Shown here piece by piece: positions 46,953 through 55,109 of a DNA stretch of 64,000 nt. The position numbers and the translations under genes were made by a program. Position 1 is the stretch's first letter. Every line of letters starts with the position of its first letter. The notes under the pieces are model-generated. The model searched no databases. It was not told where the DNA came from and saw only the letters and a program-made list of their open reading frames with translations. This DNA comes from Nesterenkonia sedimenti (GTDB taxonomy: Bacteria; Actinomycetota; Actinomycetes; Actinomycetales; Micrococcaceae), in contig NZ_JABAHY010000004.1 in assembly GCF_012641515.1 (NCBI RefSeq), positions 145,989-209,988 on the forward strand, given 5' to 3'.

Positions 46953-46993
46953 CTAAAGGTATTTTTTTAGGCCAAATGCACTGTCAATGTAAT
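46953..46993 (-). promoter_or_regulatory. Promoter of the amine operon, copy 1 of a shared 41-base element
   Basis: On the minus strand TTGACA (46987-46982) and AAATAC (46964-46959) are 17 bases apart. The element shares AAAGGT, a T-rich part, GGNCCAA and CAA(A)TGTAAT, in that order, with 48604-48644 before the permease gene. Confidence 0.6.
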
Positions 46994-47039
46994 TCAGCTC
47001 TCAGGGCCCGGTCAAGGCAACCTCGTGGTGGCCCCAGCC

Positions 47040-48506
47040 TCAGTTGAGTTCAGACTCCGCTTTGGTCAGGGCATCGAACTCCTCCTCTGGGGCCTGAGCC
47101 ACCAGCCGATGCCGGGAGTAGAACCAGAAATAGGCGATGGCCAGCAGGAAGATGATCGCGGTGATACCGGCGGCCAGGACGTCGACGAAGAATGTCGCGA
47201 TCACGGCGACCGTGGCAAGCACCAGGGCAATGCCGGTGGTGACCCGACCACCAGGGGTACGGTAGCCGCGCTCCAGTTCAGGTTCCCGAATCCTGAGCAT
47301 AATGTGGGAGAGATTCAGCAGGACATAGGAGACCGTGGCCCCGAAGACCGCGATATTGATCAGCAGCCCGCCATCCTTCAGCCAGGCTGCCAGTCCGAAG
47401 CCGATGGTGCCAGGGATCAGCAGGGCCAGATATGGGGTCTTGCGCCGACTGGTCAGTGACAGGGCGGTGGGGAGATAGCCGGCCCGGGAGAGCGCGAAGA
47501 GCTGCCGGGAGTAGGCGAAGACGATGGAGAAGAAGCTGGCCACCAGACCGAAGAGGCCCGCCCAGTTGACGAAGGTGGCCAGGCCCGAATTCTGACCATA
47601 GATATGCCGCAGTGCCTCAGGCAGCGGATTATCCGAGGTTCCCATCGCTTCTGCCCCTGCGGTGCCTGGGACCAGGACGAGTACGCAGGCGCCGAAGAAA
47701 AGCAGGATCACGATGGCGGTGATGATTCCCCGTGGCATATCCCGTTTGGGGTTGGCTGATTCCTCAGCGGCCAGCGGCACGCCTTCGACGGCCAGGAAGA
47801 ACCAGATGCCGAAGACCAGCGCGGCCAATGCTCCCGAGATGCCCAGAGGGAGGAACTCCGAGGAGCCCAGGGCCTCAATGGGGGCGATATCGAAGAGGTT
47901 GGCGGCGTCGAAATGTGGCACTGTGCCCACTACAAAGGCTAAAAGGGCGATGACGGCTACTGCAGTGATCACGAACATCACCTTCAATGCCTCGCCGACA
48001 CCCCATAAGTGCAGGCCGACGAAGATGGCATAGCAGACCAGGTAGACCACCCAGATCGGGATATCCTCTGGCAGTCCCAGGGCGCGAACATAGCCTCCGA
48101 TGAAGGTCACAATGGCTGCCGGGGCCACCGCATACTCGATGAGGATGGCCATACCGGTGGCAAAACCGCCCAGTGGTCCCAGCGCTCGGCGGGCGAATCC
48201 GTATCCTGCACCGGCCGTGGGCAGGGTGGAGGAGAGCTCGGCCAGGCCCAGGACCATGCAGGTGTACATCAGGCCCATCAGGAGGAAGGCGATGAGCAGT
48301 CCGCCCCATCCGCCCTCGGCCAATCCGAGGTTCCATCCGGAGAAGTCCCCGGAGATCACATATGCCACTCCGAGTCCGGCGAGCAGTACCCAGCCTGCGG
48401 CACCTTTCTTGAGCTGGCGGGCTGCGAGGTAATTGGAGCCGACATCGGTGTATTCGATGTTCGTGCTGGTGGCCTGTTTCTGACTGAGGGCTTTCCGCAA
48501 AGCCAT
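47040..48506 (-). CDS. APC-family amine permease, ethanolamine-permease-like
   Basis: A 488-residue amino acid/polyamine/organocation transporter with 12 helices. YVISGDFSGWNLGLAEGGWGGLLIAF, AELSSTLPTAGAGYGFARRALGP and IEYAVAPAAIVTFIGGY are typical of the ethanolamine permease branch. It lies just upstream of the ligase operon on the same strand but has its own promoter, and is divergent from a GntR regulator gene. The substrate is inferred from family and context. Confidence 0.85.
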   Translation of the reverse strand: MALRKALSQKQATSTNIEYTDVGSNYLAARQLKKGAAGWVLLAGLGVAYVISGDFSGWNLGLAEGGWGGLLIAFLLMGLMYTCMVLGLAELSSTLPTAGAGYGFARRALGPLGGFATGMAILIEYAVAPAAIVTFIGGYVRALGLPEDIPIWVVYLVCYAIFVGLHLWGVGEALKVMFVITAVAVIALLAFVVGTVPHFDAANLFDIAPIEALGSSEFLPLGISGALAALVFGIWFFLAVEGVPLAAEESANPKRDMPRGIITAIVILLFFGACVLVLVPGTAGAEAMGTSDNPLPEALRHIYGQNSGLATFVNWAGLFGLVASFFSIVFAYSRQLFALSRAGYLPTALSLTSRRKTPYLALLIPGTIGFGLAAWLKDGGLLINIAVFGATVSYVLLNLSHIMLRIREPELERGYRTPGGRVTTGIALVLATVAVIATFFVDVLAAGITAIIFLLAIAYFWFYSRHRLVAQAPEEEFDALTKAESELN

Positions 48507-48579
48507 GAGATTACCGCCGTTGCATCACGGTCCCAGCGCTGGTCGCTGCACTGTACAGGCGGCCAGGAGGTGCGGGGCC

Positions 48580-48591
48580 TGGTTCGAACCA
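48580..48591. promoter_or_regulatory. Palindrome TGGTTCGAACCA in the permease-regulator gap
   Basis: A perfect 12-bp palindrome on the permease side of the gap, within what would be the permease leader. It has the TGGTNNNNACCA shape bound by some FCD-type GntR proteins, so it may serve the adjacent regulator. Confidence 0.5.
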
Positions 48592-48603
48592 CAGGAGCCA
48601 CTT

Positions 48604-48644
48604 CAAAGGTGTATTTCTGGTCCAATGGCTGGCTCAAATGTAAT
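48604..48644 (-). promoter_or_regulatory. Promoter of the permease gene, copy 2 of the shared 41-base element
   Basis: On the minus strand TTGAGC (48637-48632) and ATACAC (48614-48609) are 17 bases apart. The layout matches 46953-46993 base by base in four blocks, so both units probably answer to the same regulator. Confidence 0.6.
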
Positions 48645-48697
48645 CTGCGCCTCACCGGGGGTCAAGAGTTTTGGTGGGAGAAATCTGGTCTTCGCGC

Positions 48698-48703
48698 TAT
48701 GTT
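48698..48703 (+). promoter_or_regulatory. -10 box of the amine-locus GntR gene
   Basis: TATGTT ends 6 bases before the ATG at 48710, again suggesting a leaderless start. Confidence 0.45.
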
Positions 48704-48709
48704 GAGGGC

Positions 48710-49522
48710 ATGGCAACCTCAGCAGGCCCCCCGGTATCGGTAGGCCCCCTCCTGGGCCCGGTGCGTTCGGGCAATGCATTCGAAGAGACGATGGCGCGGA
48801 TGCTGCAGCTGATTCGGCTGGGGTCCATACCGGTGGGTGAGCGGCTGCCCAGCGAGCGGGAGTTGGCCGAGCAGCTCGGGGTCTCTCGCAGCACCCTGCG
48901 CCAGGCCATCGCAGAACTGCAGAGTGCCGGCTATCTGGAAGTTCGGCGGGGACGCTATGGCGGCACCTTCGTCCGCAATCCAGAACCCAATCCAGTCCAG
49001 GAACAGAGCCGGGAGCCCGCACCACGGCCTGATCCGGAAGACCTCGAGGACGCACTGGAGTTCCGGGCCGTTGTCGAAATTGCTGCAGCCGAACGTGCCG
49101 CGGCTGCAGAGCTCACCCAGCGTCAGATCCACGCTCTGCAGGAGACTGTGGCCCAGAGCGCGGAGGCTGATCACTATTCCTATCGCCGCCTGGATTCGCG
49201 ACTGCATCTGCTCATCGCGGAGTTCTCCGGGGTGCCCAGTCTGCTGCGCGCGGTGGCCGATGTACGCACCCGGATCAATGATCTGCTGGACATGATTCCA
49301 CTGCTGCAGGTGAATCTGGACCACAGCGAGGATCAGCACAGGGTGCTGGTCTCAGCAATCATCGACGGCGATGTCCAGAGGGCAAAGGAGATCGCCGCCG
49401 AGCATATTGCAGGCACTGAAAGCCTGCTGCGCGGCTTCCTCGGCGAAGCGTCTACCGAAGCGCAGAAAGGTACCAAGACACACCAGGCGACCGAGAACAG
49501 AGAGGACGCTGATGCCGGATAA
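48710..49522 (+). CDS. GntR-family regulator, FCD (FadR) type, of the amine locus
   Basis: A 270-residue regulator from the ATG at 48710; the frame extends to a TTG at 48671, but the -10 box lies inside that stretch. A winged helix (about 22-85: LIRLGSIPVGERLPSERELA, LGVSRSTLRQAIAEL, GYLEVRRGRYGGTFV) precedes an FCD domain. It is divergent from the permease and likely controls both amine promoters. Confidence 0.87.
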   Translation: MATSAGPPVSVGPLLGPVRSGNAFEETMARMLQLIRLGSIPVGERLPSERELAEQLGVSRSTLRQAIAELQSAGYLEVRRGRYGGTFVRNPEPNPVQEQSREPAPRPDPEDLEDALEFRAVVEIAAAERAAAAELTQRQIHALQETVAQSAEADHYSYRRLDSRLHLLIAEFSGVPSLLRAVADVRTRINDLLDMIPLLQVNLDHSEDQHRVLVSAIIDGDVQRAKEIAAEHIAGTESLLRGFLGEASTEAQKGTKTHQATENREDADAG

Positions 49523-49594
49523 CGGGCAACAGCACACCATCGGCGGGCCCTTCCGGTGACTGGAGAACTTGGCAAGGCTTATCTTGAGGCTCTG

Positions 49595-49642
49595 GCCGGC
49601 CACCTCGCTGAGTACTTCTCAGCATCAGCGAGGATGGCCGGC
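49595..49642. terminator. Long hairpin between convergent regulator and M20 genes
   Basis: GCCGGCCACCTCGCTGA and TCAGCGAGGATGGCCGGC form a 17-bp stem with one bulge and a 13-base loop. It lies between the ends of two convergent genes and can serve both strands, although no strong T run follows. Confidence 0.75.
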
Positions 49643-49655
49643 TGAACATCTCAGC

Positions 49656-50885
49656 TCAACTGCGCCCGAGCCAGGCCAGAAGGGTGCTGACTGCCGCATC
49701 AGTGGCGGCGGTCAGGGTCGGTTCGATCACTGGGGCGAAATAGGGCGAGTGGTTCACCGGGCCCTCGGGGTCGCCGTCGGGGGTTCCGCCGAAGAACCAG
49801 AACACACTGGGCACGCCGATGGCTGAGCCCAGGAGCCCGAAATCTTCTGAGCCCATCCGAGGCTTGGACTCGGCAACATTCTGCGCGCCCACAGCCTTCT
49901 GCAGTGCGGGAAGCACCCGGTCCACGGCGGTCTCATCGTTGTAGTTGAGCGGGAAATGGTAGAGCCGCTCCATCTGGGGCTGTTCCAGCCCGGCAGCAGC
50001 TGCCTCCGCATTGATGATCCGCTCCACTGCGTTGAGCACGGTGCTGCGGACGTCTTCATCCAGGGACCGGATGTTGAGACTGAACTCGGCAGTCTCGGGG
50101 ATGATGTTCTCCTTCAGCCCGGCGTGGAAAGTCCCAACGGTCACCACTGCCGAATCCAAGGGGGAGAGCTCCCGGGAGACCACAGACTGCAGCCGGGTCA
50201 CCATGGCCGCAGCAGCCACAATGGGGTCTTTGCCGTTCTGCGGCTGGGAGCCGTGGGTCTGCCGACCAGTGACGGTGACCCTGAAGGAATCAGCCATCGC
50301 CATAGCTGGGCCGGCCGAGATATCCACAGTGCCGGCCTTGCCGGGGGAGACATGCTGACCCAGGACCACCTCCGGCCGCGGTGCCTTATCCCAGATGCCG
50401 TCCTCGATCATGGCGGCAGCACCTGCGGCAGTCTCCTCACCGGGCTGGAAGATCAGCACCAGGGTTCCAGACCATGTCTCACGATTGCGCAGCAGCACCT
50501 GGGCAGCCCCGAGCAGACCGGTGATATGGCTGTCGTGACCGCAGCCGTGCATCACCGGGACATCGGTGCCATCAGGCAGCGTCCCGGTGGCTTCGGAGGA
50601 ATACTCCAAGCCGGTGGCTTCCTCGATGGGAAGGGCATCGGTATCGGCCCGGAAGGCGACGACGGGGCCATCGCCGTTTTCGACAATCCCGACCACTCCG
50701 GTGCCGCCACAGCGGAAGCTGGAGATCCCCAGGGCGGTCAGCTCGCGCTCAATCCGCTCGGCAGTGCGGTGTTCCTGCATGGAGAGTTCCGGGTTCTGAT
50801 GGAACTCCTTGTAGAGGGTGTGCAGATGCTGGCGCTCCTGCTCGGTCAGCTGCCGTTCGGCTGTCAGTTCAGTGGTCAAGGTCAT
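49656..50885 (-). CDS. M20-family amidohydrolase
   Basis: A 409-residue metal-dependent hydrolase of the IAA-amino acid/hippurate hydrolase type. MHGCGHDSHITGLLGAA, GEETAAGAAAMIEDG and the C-terminal SEDFGLL carry metal ligands (Cys, His, Glu). GAAAGGTG precedes the ATG. It cleaves N-acyl amino acids or dipeptides. It is the third gene after two DUF5058-like membrane proteins on the same strand, which could import the substrate. Confidence 0.9.
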   Translation of the reverse strand: MTLTTELTAERQLTEQERQHLHTLYKEFHQNPELSMQEHRTAERIERELTALGISSFRCGGTGVVGIVENGDGPVVAFRADTDALPIEEATGLEYSSEATGTLPDGTDVPVMHGCGHDSHITGLLGAAQVLLRNRETWSGTLVLIFQPGEETAAGAAAMIEDGIWDKAPRPEVVLGQHVSPGKAGTVDISAGPAMAMADSFRVTVTGRQTHGSQPQNGKDPIVAAAAMVTRLQSVVSRELSPLDSAVVTVGTFHAGLKENIIPETAEFSLNIRSLDEDVRSTVLNAVERIINAEAAAAGLEQPQMERLYHFPLNYNDETAVDRVLPALQKAVGAQNVAESKPRMGSEDFGLLGSAIGVPSVFWFFGGTPDGDPEGPVNHSPYFAPVIEPTLTAATDAAVSTLLAWLGRS

Positions 50886-50935
50886 GGCACCTTTCGATGA
50901 CTCGATTCGGATAGTTCACCAGGTATAGCTCCAGG

Positions 50936-51652
50936 TTATGCCCCGGCAGTCGGCTTCCTGGCCTCACCGTTGGTTCCGCGGAGGAACCAGGAGGCCAGGA
51001 TCGTCACCAGCACGGCCAGGGCGATGTTGAATGCTCCCAAGGCAGGGAAGATCGGCAGGATGACGAACAGCACCAGCAGCGAGGAGAGGATCGCGAAGAT
51101 CGTGGGCCGGATCTGCTTCACTGTGGCCGCGGCCTGAACGAAGACGGCCCCCAGAATGGCCGGCAGGATATAGGTCTGGGCCACCTCAGTGATCTCCTCG
51201 GGAACCTGCCGCAGCACCCAAGTGCCCAGGATTCCGACAAAGAGCAGCAGTGAGGTCACATGGACGATGGCGGCACCGCAGATGGCCATCACTGAGACCA
51301 GATCACCCTGGCGGCTGCCTGGCTTGACCCCCACCCGGCTCTGCGCCACCACTGCGGCGGGAACCAGCTTATTGGCGATATTGCCGATCATGAAGGCCTG
51401 GTACATAGCCGCCTGCCCCAGGACCGGGAAGAAGCTGACCGGTTCCACCACCGCGAGGATGAGATAGACCGCAGCCACGGCGAGATAGGCGGTGAGCACC
51501 ATTGTGAAGCTGATATCGAAATCGGTCATCCAGATCAGGCCCAGTGGGGCGATCCAAGAGACCAGCAGGGTCGCCGCCATGGTGATGCGGCCCCACCGGG
51601 CAGTGGTCTTCTCGAAACCGTTCATTGCGGTATCGGCAGTCTGTGTCGTCAT
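50936..51652 (-). CDS. Membrane protein, second part of a DUF5058-linked pair
   Basis: A 238-residue protein from the ATG at 51652, with GGAGAG upstream; an extension to 51727 overlaps the previous gene. Six to seven membrane helices are seen (ISFTMVLTAYLAVAAVYLILAVV, FFPVLGQAAMYQAFMIGNIANKL, VVAQSRVGVKPG). It lies 37 bases after its partner and 50 before the M20 gene. The pair probably acts as a two-part transporter, but no known mechanism fits. Confidence 0.7.
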   Translation of the reverse strand: MTTQTADTAMNGFEKTTARWGRITMAATLLVSWIAPLGLIWMTDFDISFTMVLTAYLAVAAVYLILAVVEPVSFFPVLGQAAMYQAFMIGNIANKLVPAAVVAQSRVGVKPGSRQGDLVSVMAICGAAIVHVTSLLLFVGILGTWVLRQVPEEITEVAQTYILPAILGAVFVQAAATVKQIRPTIFAILSSLLVLFVILPIFPALGAFNIALAVLVTILASWFLRGTNGEARKPTAGA

Positions 51653-51689
51653 AGAAAACTCTCCGAACGGATTATCAATCGAGTCGAGA

Positions 51690-52421
51690 TCAGGCCAACG
51701 CTGAGTGGTGGTGAAGGAAATAGGCAACGGTCAGGGAGAGGAAGATCGCCAGTCCCAGGGCCCACTCCTTGAGCCAGGACATTCCCTTGAACCGGGAGAG
51801 ATAGAGCATCACCGCGAGGGACAGCCCCGAGATGAGGACTGTTATGGCGTGGATCGAGGACTCCGGCAGCTGATCGATGGAGAGAACGGCAAAGACACCC
51901 AGGAGTGCAGCACCTGGTACCAGCCGCATCACCTCCGGATTCACCCGTTCCATTTTGCTGCCGCCTCTTTTGAGAATTGGCGTCATAATGAGGGTGGAAA
52001 TCAGCCACATTCCGCCAGAAATACACATTGCGGCGAAGGCCACCACAAAGACTTCCTGGGTCCATGCCGAACCGCCCAGGCTGGCATCCATCGTTTCAGC
52101 CGCAACAGTTGCGGAGGTGGTCTCAGTTGCTGCGGAGCCGACCAGGCCGATGCGCATCAGAACGGCAGGGGTTGCGAAGACCGTCAGCAGGGCAACCGCC
52201 ACCAGCAGGACCGCCAGGGAGGGGCCGATGGAGGCAATCGCGCCTGATCGGAACGCTGTGGTAAGAGTCTTCTTATCCATCCCGATATCGCGACCGGCAG
52301 TCTTTGCCGCCCGCATATAGATCACTGACTGAATCGTGATAATGAGATAAACAGCCAAGGCGCAAGCCCATAAGAAAGGGTTTTGAGCCAAAGCCCAGAT
52401 ATCAGTGGACTGAGCATCCAT
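51690..52421 (-). CDS. DUF5058-like membrane protein
   Basis: A 243-residue protein with about six helices. FLWACALAVYLIITIQSVIYMRAAKTA near the N-terminus and FRSGAIASIGPSLAVLLVAVALL are the features that recall DUF5058. It opens the operon that ends with the M20 hydrolase. It is divergent from the carbamoylase-type gene across 143 bases, so shared control is likely. Confidence 0.7.
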   Translation of the reverse strand: MDAQSTDIWALAQNPFLWACALAVYLIITIQSVIYMRAAKTAGRDIGMDKKTLTTAFRSGAIASIGPSLAVLLVAVALLTVFATPAVLMRIGLVGSAATETTSATVAAETMDASLGGSAWTQEVFVVAFAAMCISGGMWLISTLIMTPILKRGGSKMERVNPEVMRLVPGAALLGVFAVLSIDQLPESSIHAITVLISGLSLAVMLYLSRFKGMSWLKEWALGLAIFLSLTVAYFLHHHSALA

Positions 52422-52564
52422 ATACGGTCAACCTTCCGCGATGTGGCAAAGTTATCGATTTGTCCCTGGGCAGTTAACGAGATCAATCTACAAGCCGGGC
52501 GTTAAATGAATGTTACGGGTCCTGCGGCATAATCGGAACAGCCCCGACCAGAAGAAAGGCCACC

Positions 52565-53815
52565 ATGACTGTTACCCCATACCTGGACCGCGTGGAATCC
52601 GAGCTCAAGGAACTGGCTGACATGGTCGATGCTGACCAGCCGGGCTGGACGCGGCAGGCGATGACCGAGACCGATCTCGCTGGGCGTCAGTGGGCGCTGA
52701 AGAGAATGCGCGAGGTCGGCCTCGATGCCCATATCGATGAGGCAGGCAATGTCATTGGTGTGCTCAAGGGCCGCCGCGGGGGCCGTCAGCTGATGACCGG
52801 GTCCCATACCGATACGGTCGAAGCCGGTGGGCGTTTCGACGGAATGATCGGCGTCGTCGGTGCTTTGGAGGCAGTGCGGCTGCTGAAGGAGACCGGCCAG
52901 CAGCTGGACCATGACCTGGTTGTGGTGGACTTTTTCAATGAGGAGCCCAATCGATTCGGGCTCAGCTGCGTAGGCTCCCGGGCGATGACCGGAACACTGA
53001 ACCCGCAGGCTTTCGGTGTCACCGACGAGACCGGGACCAGCTTTGCCCAGAGCCTGCAGATCGCTGGGATCGAGGCAGAAGCCATGCACCGCAGCCGGTG
53101 GGACTTCTCCCGCACAGATGCCTTCGTGGAGCTGCACATCGAACAGGGGCCCCGCTTGGAGGAGATGGGCACCGAGATCGGAATGGTCACCAGTATCACC
53201 GGAGTCTCCCGATTCAGGGCACTGTTCACCGGGCGGCGTGACCACGCCGGAACCACCGGAATGGAGGCACGGGTGGACGCCGGCTGCGCAGCTGCCGGCA
53301 CCGTGCTCGCAGTCGAACGCATCGCTGAGCAGGGCAACTCCGAGCTGCCCGGCAGCAAAGGGACCTCCGGGGGAGTGCGGTTCACGCCTGAGGCGATCAA
53401 TGTGGTCACCGAGCTGGCCGAGATTCGCGGAGAGTTCCGCAGTCCCCAGGGCAGCTGGCTGCGCGAGGCCGAGGAGCAGCTGAGCTCAGCCGCGGCTCAG
53501 GAGGCCGCCCGCAGGGGCGTCGACGTCGAAGTCGCCTGGCTGCCAACCCAGGATCCGCGGCCGATGAATGACCAGGTAGTCGCCCACTGCCGTGATGCCG
53601 TGGACCAGCTGGGGCTCAGCCGCGCCGAGCTTTTCAGCGGGGCCGAGCACGATGCCGCAGTTATCGCCGACCACGTGCCCACCGCCATGCTCTTTGTGCC
53701 CTCACATAAGGGGCGCAGCCACTGCCCGGAGGAATGGACAGACCTCGGCGATATCCAGAAGGGAATCGCCGCTCTGACCGAATCCCTGATCCGGCTCGAC
53801 CGGGTCGGCAGTTAG
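52565..53815 (+). CDS. N-carbamoyl-L-amino acid hydrolase / allantoate amidohydrolase-type M20 enzyme
   Basis: A 416-residue Zn-dependent hydrolase. GSHTDTVEAGGRFDGMIGVVGALEAV, DFFNEEPNRFG, ELHIEQGPRLEEMG and SGAEHDAAVIA carry the metal ligands and mark the hydantoinase/carbamoylase branch, not the peptidase branch. GAAAGG precedes the ATG. It releases ammonia and carbon dioxide from ureido compounds. It faces the DUF5058-M20 operon, suggesting one scavenging set. Confidence 0.9.
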   Translation: MTVTPYLDRVESELKELADMVDADQPGWTRQAMTETDLAGRQWALKRMREVGLDAHIDEAGNVIGVLKGRRGGRQLMTGSHTDTVEAGGRFDGMIGVVGALEAVRLLKETGQQLDHDLVVVDFFNEEPNRFGLSCVGSRAMTGTLNPQAFGVTDETGTSFAQSLQIAGIEAEAMHRSRWDFSRTDAFVELHIEQGPRLEEMGTEIGMVTSITGVSRFRALFTGRRDHAGTTGMEARVDAGCAAAGTVLAVERIAEQGNSELPGSKGTSGGVRFTPEAINVVTELAEIRGEFRSPQGSWLREAEEQLSSAAAQEAARRGVDVEVAWLPTQDPRPMNDQVVAHCRDAVDQLGLSRAELFSGAEHDAAVIADHVPTAMLFVPSHKGRSHCPEEWTDLGDIQKGIAALTESLIRLDRVGS

Positions 53816-53841
53816 CCAGCTGGCCCCCAGCCGCAGAGTGC

Positions 53842-55080
53842 TCAGGCGAAGGCGGAGAAGCCGGTGAGGTCGCGTCCGATGATCAGCGACTGCACCGATT
53901 CGGTGCCCTCATAGGTATGGATGGCCTCGATATCGGCCATATGGCGGGAGACCTTATTATTCAGCAGGATCCCGTTACCGCCGAGCATGTCTCGGGCTAC
54001 ATGGGCGATCTGCCGAGCCTTCCGGGTGTTGTGATACTTCGCCATCGAAGCCTGCGGACCGGAGAGCCTGCCGGCGGCGTCGAGCTCGGTGACATGCCGG
54101 ACATGCAGCTGCATGCTCGTCAGCTCTGAGACCATCCAGGTCAGCCGCTCCTGGACCAGCTGGTGGGCGCCGATCTGCTTGGAGAACTGTTTGCGCTGCT
54201 TTGCATAGCTCAGAGCAGCCTCCACACAGGCGGCGGCATGGCCCACTGCGGACCAGGCCACACCCAGGCGGGTGGCGAACAGCACGGTGGATGCGTCCTT
54301 GAAGGAGCGGGAGCCGGGCAGCACGGCATCGGCGGGAAGCTCTACATTGTCGTACTGGATCAACGCCTGGTGGATCGCGCGCAGGGAGCCCTTATGTTCG
54401 ATCACCTCAGCCTTATAGCCCGGGGTCTCCTGCGGAACCAGGAAACAGCGGACCTTGCCGTCGAACTCTCCGCCGACCACCCGGGCCCAGGTGAAGGTCA
54501 GTCCACCGGAGGCCCCATTGCCGATCCATTTCTTCGCGCCGTTGAGCACATAACTGCCGGTCTGCTCATCACCGGTGAGCTCCGCGGTGGTCTCCAGAGA
54601 CACGGAATCAGAACCATGTGTGGGCTCAGTCAGGGCGAAGGAGCCCAGGGTTTTTCCGGAGGCGACATCATTGAGGTGCTCGGCCTTCTGCTCATTCGAT
54701 CCGAAGAGCGCCAGAGTCCGCAGCGCCAGCCCACCCTGGACGGCCAGTGCTGTACCCAGGGAGCCGTCGATGCGAGAGGTTTCCATATTCACCAGGCCGG
54801 CGGCCATCGGGGAGAGGTTCTCCAGTCCGGCGGAGGAGACATCCACGCCGTCAGTGAACAGTCCCAGTTTCCCGGCCTCACGGATGAGATCTACCGGGTA
54901 CTCCGCCTTCTCCCAGGCCTCGACCATGCGGTCCTCGAGCCCGGAGCCGAACTCCCGGGCCCGCTTCCACCACTTCTGATCCTCCTCGGGGAGGTCAGCG
55001 AAAACCCCGTAGTAATCCAGATCGAGGGGAGTGGCGACGTCGTACTGCGGGTCAGTCACAGGATCAGGCGCTTGTGTCAT
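53842..55080 (-). CDS. Acyl-CoA dehydrogenase, glutaryl-CoA dehydrogenase-like
   Basis: A 412-residue flavoenzyme from the ATG at 55080, preferred over 55089 because TAACAT ends 7 bases before it. ALTEPTHGSDSVSLET, WIGNGASGGLTFTWARV, QLVQERLTWM and the C-terminal YEGTESVQSLIIGRDLTG are the hallmarks. Whether it decarboxylates glutaryl-CoA or acts on another short acyl-CoA cannot be told. It stands alone. Confidence 0.9.
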   Translation of the reverse strand: MTQAPDPVTDPQYDVATPLDLDYYGVFADLPEEDQKWWKRAREFGSGLEDRMVEAWEKAEYPVDLIREAGKLGLFTDGVDVSSAGLENLSPMAAGLVNMETSRIDGSLGTALAVQGGLALRTLALFGSNEQKAEHLNDVASGKTLGSFALTEPTHGSDSVSLETTAELTGDEQTGSYVLNGAKKWIGNGASGGLTFTWARVVGGEFDGKVRCFLVPQETPGYKAEVIEHKGSLRAIHQALIQYDNVELPADAVLPGSRSFKDASTVLFATRLGVAWSAVGHAAACVEAALSYAKQRKQFSKQIGAHQLVQERLTWMVSELTSMQLHVRHVTELDAAGRLSGPQASMAKYHNTRKARQIAHVARDMLGGNGILLNNKVSRHMADIEAIHTYEGTESVQSLIIGRDLTGFSAFA

Positions 55081-55087
55081 GCGACAC

Positions 55088-55093
55088 ATGTTA
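55088..55093 (-). promoter_or_regulatory. -10 box of the acyl-CoA dehydrogenase gene
   Basis: TAACAT on the minus strand ends 7 bases before the ATG at 55080. Confidence 0.4.
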
Positions 55094-55109
55094 CCCGATA
55101 GTCACTAAC

